Assembly: GCA_945859605.1 (NCBI GenBank)
Contig: OX243811.1
Coordinates: 51,845,898-51,909,897 of the forward strand
Length of the DNA: 64,000 nucleotides
Direction: 5' to 3'
Source of the DNA: Lumbricus rubellus
Lineage: Eukaryota > Annelida > Clitellata > Crassiclitellata > Lumbricidae
Under the pieces are notes generated by a model, which worked only from the letters and a program-made list of their open reading frames with translations, had not been told where the DNA came from and searched no databases. The position numbers were made by a program, and so were the translations under genes. Within the stretch, counting starts at the first letter, position 1. The number at the start of each line of letters is the position of its first letter. Shown here piece by piece: positions 43,920 to 56,384 of this stretch.

Positions 43920-46450
43920 ACTTGAACGAATGCTGTCAATCAGGTCGCTTGTTTTTTGTTGTTGTTTCATTGCAGCAAAGTTCATCAGGTTTGACGTCTG
44001 CAGCTATTTGCCGAATGGTTAATTAAATCAAGTGGAAGGTTGAGTGACAGATGCTGACGCTGACGCAGTAATTAGATGGAAGAACTGATGAGGAGCAAGA
44101 TGAAGAGGAGGAGGAAGAGGAAGGGAAGGAGGAGGAGGAGGAGACAGTGATGGGACTCTCTTAATCCATCTCCACTGAATAGGTCGACCGATAGGACGAT
44201 GCCAAAGAGAGAGAGAGACATTCGCATTTTGTCCGGAATTGGAAGTAGAAGAAGATTCGATTTGCAACCATTTACATCAAACCGAATTCGCTGAGAAGTA
44301 ATCAAACTATCCGAGTCAGAGGACACACTAAGACAAACACCGAAGAAAGTGTGTAGGCCTATGCATACTACAGCAGCAGCGTCGTTTACTGTTTGGTATT
44401 TTTTAAAGGTTAAATGGACGTAGAAGTCTTCAAGACTCACTCTCAACGGAGAAGGAGGCGCTGTCTTTTGACTGTGGTGTTATCTGTCTTGTTGAGTCTT
44501 CACGATAATCAATCCTCCTCCTGTTTCTGAGTTTAAAATGCTCGAAGTGAACTGCGTAGGTCCACGTGTAATGCGTTCGTTGATATGACCTACGTGCAAA
44601 CAGTTTGCACGACTTGTTAGAGTAGCGTTGAAATAAAGTCTGTCCGGGGGATTTTGTTTCAGTGGGGAATGAAAGATCCCCCTCCCTCCGAAGACTTTAT
44701 GTCAGAATATACTCTCCGGGGGCGAATTTATTCTGAAACAGATCCGCCCGAGGTGTGAATCTGTTTTGAAAAAGAGAGCCTGCGGGGAAGACTCTGTCAC
44801 AAGACACCGACTTAGGTGGACTTAGGTGCCTGGACAATGTGGACATGGTTTCTGCACACTGCTGGCCATCTTGGAAGTCAATGAACACCAACCGAGTTTA
44901 ACTCTATAGGTTATCGTCTGCAGACCATATTTATAATAAAGCATACAACTTGGACGGACTGAGTGATAGCTAGGTTACCGAGTAAAACGTAGAATATAGG
45001 TTTATATACAAAACTGGCCAATTGAATTTGTGGCCTCACTCGGATTATTGCAATTCTAGCGTAAGGTTTACTGGAAGGGATTGATAGAGGTCAGGTCCAT
45101 TACGGATCCAATTATAATAATTAATGAGTAGCCTATACCTGAGTTACCGAGCTATTGATTAAATTTTATGACTTCTGTTGCAACGTAGCCTATAGGACCT
45201 ACCCGAATCTGTAATCAGCACATCGGCTACATAAAGACCATCGGTGTAACAAGCATTTTTGTTTTGTTTTACAACAACAGGCTTCTATCCCCATATGCCG
45301 CTACTCGAGCTATTTCTATTATAGCCATACTGGTTCATACAATCCGATTTAAGAGACAGAAGTTAGACTAGGCGGTTGGAATAAATAGGCTACAACAATG
45401 GATGCGCAATGGATGAAAATAATACCATCAGTAAATTTGTTCGTCGAGGCATTAGACCAATAGACCCAACGGTCCTGCAAACGCATGCATTGACAGACCA
45501 ACACAACATCGTCGTTGGTTTATAGTGGAGTTGAACGAGAGCATTTGTTGACCTAAGGAGAAGAAATCCGCTTGGATGGACCTCTGAACGATTCTACAAA
45601 GTATACAACAGAAGGAAGAGACACGTTGGCTCTTTCTCTTCCACTGCCCCCCCCCCTTGAAAGAAGCGTATCTGTTACGAAGGCAGCCATGAAACAGCAG
45701 ACGACGGACGCCGGAAGACGTCGAGAAGCGGCAACAAGATCAACAAAGACTATGCGTCGTTCGCCAAGAGGCACGGCATGACTCCACTGATGCGGCATGG
45801 AATTCCTAACCTACCATAGCCTATAGGCCTATATTATACATTTATATATACATGTATGCCTATATATATAATATATATATAATTATATATATAGACCACA
45901 TTTCTTATTAAATTTTCTTCGGCGTAGGTAAACAGATCCACAAGTGGTCTACGATAGTCAATTCCTGTCCTGCACATGTGTATAGAGAAGCAGCGTAGAC
46001 CTTGCAAGAGAAGCGAACGAGATGGGTTTCGCGTTGCACTATACAGGTCCGTCTTTCCTCGCTCACTGTGAGTCTGTGAGTTTGTGTAGTCATCAATCTG
46101 TGAATAGGAATAGAAATAGAGATGTGGTGCGTGACATCTTCGTCGGTCTATTGATATTCAGCTGCTGTTCCTTTTGTCGTCTTTATTCAATCCAGACCGT
46201 CGTTCTATAAAATTATGCAGACGGAAGACGATGTTGGTCGGACTTGGTCCATTCCAGACGCAGTCGTGTATAGTTAGAGATCAGCTAAAGAAACTTCAAT
46301 TAATTATAGATTTCTTTTTGTTCACGGCACAAAGTCATCAGGAATGAAACACGAATGCGCAGAGAGGAATCTATAATGCAGAATTTACACTCAGCCATAT
46401 CAATGATATATCCTATGGACATTGTTTAGTTATTTGTCGTAGGCTACACG
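43920..46450. other. Non-coding host DNA, no gene seen
   Basis: A purine-rich (GGA)n patch at 44,095-44,145; a G/C-rich segment at 44,640-44,790 with repeated TCTGTTTTGAAA-like pieces; a (TA)n patch at 45,845-45,895. Short frames here are not convincing. Confidence 0.45.
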
Positions 46451-46454
46451 TACA

Positions 46455-46586
46455 GTAGGGCATACCAGTGAACTCTACTCTACTCTCTGTTGGCTGGTGC
46501 TATACTGCTATATATACCGGCCAACAGATGGTAGAGTTCATTGGTAGGCCCAAGGGCTCCTATATATTTAGCGGTAAGCCCTACCG
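46455..46586. mobile_element. Small hairpin MITE
   Basis: Nested inverted matches: GTAGGGC (about 46,455) with GCCCTAC (about 46,580); GAACTCTAC with GTAGAGTTC; and TTGGCTGG with CCGGCCAA around a short AT loop. Not classified. Confidence 0.5.
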
Positions 46587-46997
46587 TAAGATAATTAACT
46601 AAATAATGTCAACGAATGAATTAAATTATGGATAAATGTGTATGAATGAAAGGGCAATATGTCCCGAAAGCCGAATTCCGACATGAAAGAGACAGACTCT
46701 GTATAGACCTCCGACTCAGTTGGTGGTGTCACGTGTTATAACCACTGATAAGCATTATTGAATTTGACTCCAATTGGTATAATTTCTTATGTGCTTCTTG
46801 GCGTTTAACGGTTTTCGTTTAACGATTTTCGACGAAGAATGGTGAATACCAAATAAGACGAAAAATCAGCATCGACCAGCAGTCTGGATATTCTTTCAAT
46901 GGGTTACGTACCCCACCCACCCACCCCATAGTTTAAAAGGGCAAATAAATCTGTAGGCCCTATAACTGAAAACGCATGATTTATTATCCCGTATATA

Positions 46998-47948
46998 GAG
47001 GGTGCGCCAAAAAAATACCCCCCCCCTAGGTTTTTTGTTCAATATCCTGGCCAAAAGTAAAAATTTTGCAATGAAATTTTGCAGTCTTATAGACAATTCA
47101 TATTTACACATGATGGCCAGATTTCATCAAAATATTTAGAACAGAACAAAAGTTATGCCACTTTTAGAGAGGCCACCCACCGTTTTTTGACGATTCAAAA
47201 ACGAAACGCAACAAAAAACAGGTTTTTTGATAAAATCTTGACCGGAAGTAAAAATTTCGAAATGAAATTTTAGAGGCTTATAGACAATTCATATCTACAC
47301 ATGATAGCCAAATTTCATCAAAATATTTCAAACGGAACAAAAGTTCTACCACTTTTACGGAGGCCACCCACAGTTTTTGACGATTCAAAAACGTAACGCA
47401 ACAAAAAGTAACAAAAACGTGATTTTATTAAGTCTCATCTCAAATAACTGTGTCAAATGAACTTGGTAGTGCTTCAAAACTTGTGTTCAATGTGCCCACA
47501 ACCAGTGCCAAAACTTCTTTTGAGTCTCTTTGCAAAGTTCTTCATGGACTTCTGATTAATCTGACAGATTCCTTATTTACCAAATTGATTGTCATATTGC
47601 TAAGTGACTTCTCAGTGACGTGCAGCTACGCTGGTGCCCTGTTTCTTTTTTAAATAGTAATAATAATGATCATCGGTCAATATCAAGGCTATTTGATAAT
47701 AATTATTTGAGATGAGACTTAATAAAAATCGTGTTTTTGCTGCTTACATCTTTAAATTGTCAAAAATTGGGGGGTGGCCTCACTAAAAGTGGTATAACTT
47801 TTGTTGTTTTGGAAATATTTTGATGTAATCTGACCATCATGTGCAGATATGAATTGTCTTTAACCTGTAAAATATCATCTTAAAATTCTTACTTTTGGTC
47901 AAGATATTGGCAAAACTCTTAGGGGGGATATTTTTTTGGCGCACCCTG
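46998..47948. mobile_element. TA-flanked TIR element (MITE-like)
   Basis: The ends are GAGGGTGCGCCAAAAAAATA and its near reverse complement TATTTTTTTGGCGCACCCTG, with TA on both sides (46996-97, 47949-50). Arms of about 400 bases are imperfect inverted repeats. A G-rich strand (GGGGGGTA type) follows each end. No transposase was seen. A related right end occurs at about 63,244-63,272. Confidence 0.78.
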
Positions 47949-47999
47949 TAGATTGATAAAATTATGCACAGCCTACGTGTGTGCATATATTGGTGTGTG

Positions 48000-48120
48000 T
48001 CTGTGTGTGTCTGTGAGTGTGTGTAGGCGTGTGTTTGGAACGTGTGCGTGCGTGTGCGACTGTGCGTGCATGCAGTGAGCGTGTGCGTATGTGCGTGCGT
48101 GTGCGGGTGCGTGCATCTAC

Positions 48121-48151
<31 letters not shown>

Positions 48152-48160
48152 TGTGCGAGC
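48000..48160. repeat. (GT)n-rich microsatellite
   Basis: TG/GTGC-rich stretch. Cys/Val and His/Thr frames are artefacts. Between it and the foldback element (48,160-48,713) no gene is seen. Confidence 0.9.
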
Positions 48161-48713
48161 GGCACAAAGGCCCACATGTTACAAAGACCAACGTCCTTCG
48201 CGTTCTTGACTTGAAGGGTATACACGTAGGTTTTGTTTGATGAACTCGTGAACCCGTTCTTCTCTATATATACCGACCGTGACATTGGCGTATTAAACTT
48301 CTGTCGTTATTGGATCAATAAAAATAAGAAGACCCGTCTACCATCCAATCTCCTGCTTGCTTCCTTCATTCGGACTAAATCAATGGATGACTTCTGTGAA
48401 CTATAATTGCGCCGCTGACCATTTCGGAGGTTGATGGAGGCCTAGATCATTTCCAGTTCGTGACATTTCCACATATTACACTCCGTCCATGCATTTCTAG
48501 TCTCTGCTGAACATGAAGACGAATTCAAAGTCTAAGCCTAAGTTACAGGCAAAAAGTTAAGCCCAACATATAAGGTGAACTAAAAGTCCATTTTTCAATT
48601 AGGTCTAACCAGCATTTAGCAGTAACGTTTGCAGTGTAGGCTACGGTAGGCCTACTTAGTCCACACTATATTATATAACATTATGTGAGAACACTTATCT
48701 AGTCTGCAATGTC

Positions 48714-48719
48714 TACGTT
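48714..48719. repeat. Target site duplication (left), TACGTT
   Basis: TACGTT immediately before AGTAGAGGG; an identical copy follows the right end. The match is exact. Confidence 0.85.
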
Positions 48720-49379
48720 AGTAGAGGGAGAAGGAGAGTATGACTATCACTTCTAGGAACGTCGCCAGCGGCGACTTCGAGGAAACGCGCCGGCGGCGCC
48801 TTCTAGGCCACGCCTTCTAGGCTTCCAGGCTTCTAGGCCACGCCCACCTAGGCTGCTAGGCTATTACGTCATACCTAATTAGCATACGGGCTAGTAGAGC
48901 ACTTCCAGGAATGGGCTACCTGGCTACTAGGACTTCTAGGCTATGGGCTATGGCTTACACTAGAGCGCTTCTAGGCCACACCTACCTAGACAATAGGCTA
49001 CGGGCTATGGCTTACACCAACGCGCATCTAGGGCACGCCTTTTCGGCTTGTAGTGCTCTTCCAGGAACCCTAATTATTATGCTAATATGCTAATTATCTA
49101 TTATACACACACTAGTCCGGACGATTCCAGGAAGCGGCGACCAATCGGTGAGCGAGAATTTCATTATCCCATGAAGCTGCGGCCAAGAGGGCCTGCCTAA
49201 GGAGGCACGGCTACCATTATGCATGCTGCACTGGCTTCCACGCCTCAGCATACCCCACCCATTATTCCTTCAGACATCATTTTCTCAATCTCGGCGCATC
49301 TCCACAGCATTCCAACCCACACACCCGGCCATATCTCCTTCTTTTAGGTGTATTATATCACTCTACAACATCTAACCTC

Positions 49380-49815
49380 ACCCTCCAACCCTCCATTCCA
49401 CCCCTCCACACACGCAAATTTGTATTTTAGACATAAGAATCAGCCAAACAGGAAGCAGCGAACCCTAACAACGGGCCAATCGGAAAGCGAGAAACCCTAA
49501 GTATGACGTCTCTCTCTCTTCACAGCCTTCAACATCACCCTCCAACCCTCCATTCCACCCTAAACAACTCAAAACTATGTATTTTACACCTAAGCGCTAG
49601 CCAACCAGGAAGCGAGAAACCTAGAAACCGACCAAAAAGGAGTCGAGAACGCCTAGGGACGGCCTCTCTCCCTCTATAGCAGCTCACCACACCCTCCAAC
49701 CCTCCATTCCAAACCCCCGCACACAAACTTATCTTATACGACTAAGAAGTGTCCAATCAGGAAGCGGCAAATCATAGCGACGAGCCAATCAGAATGCGAG
49801 AATTTCTGCGTATAC
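49380..49815. repeat. Three 150-bp repeats with CCAAT boxes in the left arm of the foldback
   Basis: Each unit runs from CACCCTCCAACCCTCCATTC through CCAATC and GAAGCGAGAA. Mirrored copies lie at about 55,283-55,718 in the right arm. CCAAT and tight spacing could be promoter-like, but nothing downstream is coding. Confidence 0.8.
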
Positions 49816-50089
49816 CTTAAAAATATAGCCATTATTCACCATTTTATTCGAAAATGACCATAAATCAGGCATTTATACATTTAAATTAATCAAAAGTGTA
49901 ACATATATTCAGCATTTCCTACAAATTTATTTTTAAAAATTAGTTTTCAACAACAATTTTCTTCATCTTTTCGTATTCATATAAGTCCAAACACAGTATT
50001 AAATTCCAACAGGGTATTACCAAAACAGGAACAGACAGCCTTTCTTGGGCAGCTAAGGCCAAATACCACAAACTCACTCACCCTTCCAT

Positions 50090-51130
50090 TCCCAATATGG
50101 AGCCCTTCCCACATTTCTTATACAGTCAAGTCCAAAAACCGAAGAATCACTCAACCTTCCATTCCCAATATGGGCACTTTACCAATTTTTCAGCATAGTC
50201 AAACACAAAAACCGAAGAATCACTCAACCTTCCATTCCCAATATGGGCACTTTACCAATTTTTCAGCATAGTCAAACACAAAAACCGAAGAATCACTCAA
50301 CCTTCCATTCCCAATATGGGCACTTTACCAATTTTTCAGCATAGTCAAACACAAAAACCGAAGATTCACTCAACCTTCCATTCCCAATATGGGCACTTTA
50401 CCAATTTTTCAGCATAGTCAAACACAAAAACCGAAGATTCACTCAACCTTCCATTCCCAATATGGGCACTTTACCAATTTTTAAGCATAGTCAAACGCAA
50501 AAATCCAAGAATCACTCAACCTTCCTTTCCTCATATGGGCACTTTACCAACTTTCACGCATAGATAGACACAAAAATCCAAGAATCACTCAACCTTCCTT
50601 TCCTCATATGGCGACTTTCCCAACTTTCACGCATAGTCAAACGCAAAAATTCAAGAATCACTCAACCTTCCTTTCCTCATATGGGCACGGTACCAATTTT
50701 CCCGCATAGTCAAACGCAAAAACTGAAGAAGCACTCACCCTTCCTTTCCTCATATGGTGACTTGCCCAACTTTCACGCATAGTCAAACGTAAAAATCCAA
50801 GAAGCACTCAACCTTCCTTTCCTCATATGGTGACTTGCACTACTTTCACGCATAGTCAAACGTAAAAATCCAAGAATCACTCAACCTTCCTTTCCTCATA
50901 TGGGCACTTTACCAATTTTCCCGCATAGTCAAACGCAAAAACCGAAGAAGCACTCAGCCTTCCAGGCCCAATATGGCGACTTTGTCAACTTTCGCGCGCG
51001 CTCAAACTCAAAAATTCAAGAATCACTCAACCTTCCTTTCCTCATATGGTAACCTCCCCAACTTTTGCGCTTAGTCAAACGCAAAAACCAAAGAAGTGCT
51101 CAACCTTCCTTTCCCAATATGACGCCCTTT
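50090..51130. repeat. About 73-bp tandem array in left arm of the foldback
   Basis: Units share AATCACTCAACCTTCC, TTTACCAATTTTTCAGC and GCATAGTCAAAC. The proximal units are the most alike and the distal ones decayed. The mirror array is at about 54,045-55,010, with one unit fewer of the CCGAAGA type. Confidence 0.93.
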
Positions 51131-51283
51131 AGCAATCATCTGCTCCCAAGGTGGCGCCCACAAAACCTTTCCTGTACATGCACGCTCAAATAAGGAACAC
51201 ACACGCAATTTTTGTCACACACGCTAAGTCCAAATAACACAAATACACACAACTTTCCAGTCGCAAGGTGGAACACCAACATA

Positions 51284-51284
<1 letters not shown>

Positions 51285-51356
<72 letters not shown>
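51285..51356. repeat. (CA)n tract, left arm
   Basis: Dinucleotide run mirrored by a longer (GT)n at 53,803-53,885. This length difference is one of the few between the arms. Confidence 0.95.
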
Positions 51357-51359
<3 letters not shown>

Positions 51360-53799
51360 AACACACGAACAAACTCAAAGTCATGAAAACTCTCAACCTT
51401 CTGCTCCCAAGGAATTTCTTCCACATATAGGAACAGCTAAGAAACTGATATAACTTTCGAACTCCAAAGATGGCGCACAAGCTGGCTTTCTTTAGCATGT
51501 AAGAGTACAAACCACAGAATCGTCACACATTTCTTTCAACAGGTGGCGCTTCTTCTTAAATCTTAACATATTACATATCAAATATACGAAATTCACAAGC
51601 ATGTAATCAACAACACGTACATTTTCAATATGCATGCGAACGAGTGGAAGTGGCATAGGACGAGAGGAGGGTGGGTAAAGCACATAGGGGCATGAACCTT
51701 CAATTTCTAACACATACACTTATACTTTGCTCAAATTTTCTAACTTAGGATATAAACTTTGCACATAACAACGAAGAATGCAAGTTCTATAGGGCAAACA
51801 TTTGAAGTGTATGGACCAAAAGTGGGTCGAATTGAACTTTGGCAATATAAAATTATGAATATGTTAGATGTGCATATGTACAGGACTTGAACTTTTCAAT
51901 GTAATACACGAACTTTTACCATTGTACGAAGTCAAACTTGTAATTTACGAAACATGAAACCCAGAAATGCATGTCGAATGTGTCAAGTTGGAGAAATATG
52001 AAGTGGGGTAAGTGTGTATTCTTAAGTTTGTGGAAACAATGTCATACATTATTTGTGATATGTCAACAATTTTGGTAAAGTACGAACTTAATGAGCGAAG
52101 AAATGCAACTTAGGGGTACAAGTGGCCAGTTGCACGACTTTTTAGGGTTGAGAGTGTTAAGTTGGTGACGCGCAGGGGTGGGAAGAGTGTTCCATTCTTA
52201 AGTTTGCGAAAGCAAAGGTGTTCATTATGTGTAACATGACACCAATTTTGGTAAAATACGAAAATATTGTGCGAAGAAACACGAATTAGGGGTACGAACG
52301 ATGCGGTGCAACGCGTTTTAGGGTTAGCAGACGCGCGAAACTTAGCAGAAATCTGAATTCGTCAACTCTGAAAACGATAAGGCCAACATTTTCCCCGCGC
52401 AAAATCGACCGGCGGATCCTTCGAGCGACACGGCGGCAGCGTCGGCGGCGACCGCCCCTTCCCTCACGGGCGACCTCGGACCCTGCGGCGAGGCTGACGA
52501 CGTGGCACGCGATCCCAATCGATCCTGCTTTGGCTCGTATGAAGTTAAAGACTCATGCGTATTTCGGGTGAAGAAAATTTTCGAAAGAGCTGTGTCGGAG
52601 CGTATTCGACTTTACCTTCTACGAGCCAAAGCCTGATCTAATTGGGAAAGCGGGCCACGTCGTCTCCTCGCCGCTGGGTCCGAGGTCGTCCGTGAGAGAA
52701 GGGGCGCTCACCGCCGACGCTGCCGCCGTGTCGCTCGAAGGATCCGCCGGTCGATTTTGCGCGGGGAAAATGTTGGCCTTATCGTTTTCAGAGTTGACGA
52801 ATTCAGATTTCTGCTAAGTTTCGCGCGTCTGCTAACCCTAAAACGCGTTGCACCGCATCGTTCGTACCCCTAATTCGTGTTTCTTCGCACAATATTTTCG
52901 TATTTTACCAAAATTGGTGTCATGTTACACATAATGAACACCTTTGCTTTCGCAAACTTAAGAATGGAACACTCTTCCCACCCCTGCGCGTCACCAACTT
53001 AACACTCTCAACCCTAAAAAGTCGTGCAACTGGCCACTTGTACCCCTAAGTTGCATTTCTTCGCTCATTAAGTTCGTACTTTACCAAAATTGTTGACATA
53101 TCACAAATAATGTATGACATTGTTTCCACAAACTTAAGAATACACACTTACCCCACTTCATATTTCTCCAACTTGACACATTCGACATGCATTTCTGGGT
53201 TTCATGTTTCGTAAATTACAAGTTTGACTTCGTACAATGGTAAAAGTTCGTGTATTACATTGAAAAGTTCAAGTCCTGTACATATGCACATCTAACATAT
53301 TCATAATTTTATATTGCCAAAGTTCAATTCGACCCACTTTTGGTCCATACACTTCAAATGTTTGCCCTATAGAACTTGCATTCTTCGTTGTTATGTGCAA
53401 AGTTTATATCCTAAGTTAGAAAATTTGAGCAAAGTATAAGTGTATGTGTTAGAAATTGAAGGTTCATGCCCCTATGTGCTTTACCCACCCTCCTCTCGTC
53501 CTATGCCACTTCCACTCGTTCGCATGCATATTGAAAATGTACGTGTTGTTGATTACATGCTTGTGAATTTCGTATATTTGATATGTAATATGTTAAGATT
53601 TAAGAAGAAGCGCCACCTGTTGAAAGAAATGTGTGACGATTCTGTGGTTTGTACTCTTACATGCTAAAGAAAGCCAGCTTGTGCGCCATCTTTGGAGTTC
53701 GAAAGTTATATCAGTTTCTTAGCTGTTCCTATATGTGGAAGAAATTCCTTGGGAGCAGAAGGTTGAGAGTTTTCATGACTTTGAGTTTGTTCGTGTGTT

Positions 53800-53802
<3 letters not shown>

Positions 53803-53885
<83 letters not shown>
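53803..53885. repeat. (GT)n tract, right arm
   Basis: Mirror image of the left (CA)n tract and about 13 bases longer, consistent with replication slippage after the palindrome formed. Confidence 0.95.
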
Positions 53886-53889
<4 letters not shown>

Positions 53890-54044
53890 TATGTTGGTGT
53901 TCCACCTTGCGACTGGAAAGTTGTGTGTATTTGTGTTATTTGGACTTAGCGTGTGTGAAAAAATTGCGTGTGTGTTCCTTATTTGAGCGTGCATGTACAG
54001 GAAAGGTTTTGTGGGCGCCACCTTGGGAGCAGATGATTGCTAAA

Positions 54045-55010
54045 GGGCGTCATATTGGGAAAGGAAGGTTGAGCACTTCTTTGGTTTTTGCGTTTGACTA
54101 AGCGCAAAAGTTGGGGAGGTTACCATATGAGGAAAGGAAGGTTGAGTGATTCTTGAATTTTTGAGTTTGAGCGCGCGCGAAAGTTGACAAAGTCGCCATA
54201 TTGGGCCTGGAAGGCTGAGTGCTTCTTCGGTTTTTGCGTTTGACTATGCGGGAAAATTGGTAAAGTGCCCATATGAGGAAAGGAAGGTTGAGTGATTCTT
54301 GGATTTTTACGTTTGACTATGCGTGAAAGTAGTGCAAGTCACCATATGAGGAAAGGAAGGTTGAGTGCTTCTTGGATTTTTACGTTTGACTATGCGTGAA
54401 AGTTGGGCAAGTCACCATATGAGGAATGGAAGGGTGAGTGCTTCTTCAGTTTTTGCGTTTGACTATGCGGGAAAATTGGTACCGTGCCCATATGAGGAAA
54501 GGAAGGTTGAGTGATTCTTGAATTTTTGCGTTTGACTATGCGTGAAAGTTGGGAAAGTCGCCATATGAGGAAAGGAAGGTTGAGTGATTCTTGGATTTTT
54601 GTGTCTATCTATGCGTGAAAGTTGGTAAAGTGCCCATATGAGGAAAGGAAGGTTGAGTGATTCTTGGATTTTTGCGTTTGACTATGCTTAAAAATTGGTA
54701 AAGTGCCCATATTGGGAATGGAAGGTTGAGTGAATCTTCGGTTTTTGTGTTTGACTATGCTGAAAAATTGGTAAAGTGCCCATATTGGGAATGGAAGGTT
54801 GAGTGAATCTTCGGTTTTGTGTTTGACTATGCTGAAAAATTGGTAAAGTGCCCATATTGGGAATGGAAGGTTGAGTGATTCTTCGGTTTTTGTGTTTGAC
54901 TATGCTGAAAAATTGGTAAAGTGCCCATATTGGGAATGGAAGGTTGAGTGATTCTTCGGTTTTTGGACTTGACTGTATAAGAAATGTGGGAAGGGCTCCA
55001 TATTGGGAAT
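54045..55010. repeat. About 73-bp tandem array in right arm of the foldback
   Basis: Reverse complement of the left-arm array, with four versus five CTTCGG-type units. Copies otherwise agree in order and variants with the left arm. Confidence 0.93.
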
Positions 55011-56378
55011 GGAAGGGTGAGTGAGTTTGTGGTATTTGGCCTTAGCTGCCCAAGAAAGGCTGTCTGTTCCTGTTTTGGTAATACCCTGTTGGAATTTAAT
55101 ACTGTGTTTGGACTTATATGAATACGAAAAGATGAAGAAAATTGTTGTTGAAAACTAATTTTTAAAAATAAATTTGTAGGAAATGCTGAATATATGTTAC
55201 ACTTTTGATTAATTTAAATGTATAAATGCCTGATTTATGGTCATTTTCGAATAAAATGGTGAATAATGGCTATATTTTTAAGGTATACGCAGAAATTCTC
55301 GCATTCTGATTGGCTCGTCGCTATGATTTGCCGCTTCCTGATTGGACACTTCTTAGTCGTATAAGATAAGTTTGTGTGCGGGGGTTTGGAATGGAGGGTT
55401 GGAGGGTGTGGTGAGCTGCTATAGAGGGAGAGAGGCCGTCCCTAGGCGTTCTCGACTCCTTTTTGGTCGGTTTCTAGGTTTCTCGCTTCCTGGTTGGCTA
55501 GCGCTTAGGTGTAAAATACATAGTTTTGAGTTGTTTAGGGTGGAATGGAGGGTTGGAGGGTGATGTTGAAGGCTGTGAAGAGAGAGAGACGTCATACTTA
55601 GGGTTTCTCGCTTTCCGATTGGCCCGTTGTTAGGGTTCGCTGCTTCCTGTTTGGCTGATTCTTATGTCTAAAATACAAATTTGCGTGTGTGGAGGGGTGG
55701 AATGGAGGGTTGGAGGGTGAGGTTAGATGTTGTAGAGTGATATAATACACCTAAAAGAAGGAGATATGGCCGGGTGTGTGGGTTGGAATGCTGTGGAGAT
55801 GCGCCGAGATTGAGAAAATGATGTCTGAAGGAATAATAGGTGGGGTATGCTGAGGCGTGGAAGCCAGTGCAGCATGCATAATGGTAGCCGTGCCTCCTTA
55901 GGCAGGCCCTCTTGGCCGCAGCTTCATGGGATAATGAAATTCTCGCTCACCGATTGGTCGCCGCTTCCTGGAATCGTCCGGACTAGTGTGTGTATAATAG
56001 ATAATTAGCATATTAGCATAATAATTAGGGTTCCTGGAAGAGCACTACAAGCCGAAAAGGCGTGCCCTAGATGCGCGTTGGTGTAAGCCATAGCCCGTAG
56101 CCTATTGTCTAGGTAGGTGTGGCCTAGAAGCGCTCTAGTGTAAGCCATAGCCCATAGCCTAGAAGTCCTAGTAGCCAGGTAGCCCATTCCTGGAAGTGCT
56201 CTACTAGCCCGTATGCTAATTAGGTATGACGTAATAGCCTAGCAGCCTAGGTGGGCGTGGCCTAGAAGCCTGGAAGCCTAGAAGGCGTGGCCTAGAAGGC
56301 GCCGCCGGCGCGTTTCCTCGAAGTCGCCGCTGGCGACGTTCCTAGAAGTGATAGTCATACTCTCCTTCTCCCTCTACT

Positions 56379-56384
56379 TACGTT
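56379..56384. repeat. Target site duplication (right), TACGTT
   Basis: TACGTT directly after CCCTCTACT, identical to the left copy. Only six bases, so the statistical weight is modest, but it agrees with the independently defined ends. Confidence 0.85.

Larger units (their letters stand above)
48720..56378. mobile_element. Giant foldback (palindromic) transposon-like element
   Basis: Arms of about 3.8 kb are near-identical reverse complements: mirrored positions sum to 105,098 over the outer arms and 105,159 over the inner arms. The 61-base shift is explained by one extra 73-base unit in the left tandem array and a longer GT tract on the right. The ends are AGTAGAGGG and its reverse complement CCCTCTACT. 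The centre lies near 52,580, and the innermost 100 or so bases differ between arms (52,500-52,660). TACGTT flanks both ends as a 6-bp target duplication. No transposase or recognisable gene is present; all frames occur as mirrored pairs. AG/CT ends and a 6-bp duplication resemble Polinton ends; long-arm foldback elements are known from echinoderms too. Confidence 0.92.

Noticed and set aside
50090..51130. CRISPR-like spacing of repeats
   Set aside because: The repeat is about 73 bases and contiguous with no unique spacers; a eukaryotic tandem array.
49535..55563. Pairs of identical small proteins (63, 75 and 60 residues) on opposite strands
   Set aside because: Mirror images of the palindrome; they contain no domain and cross tandem repeats, so they are not evidence of genes.
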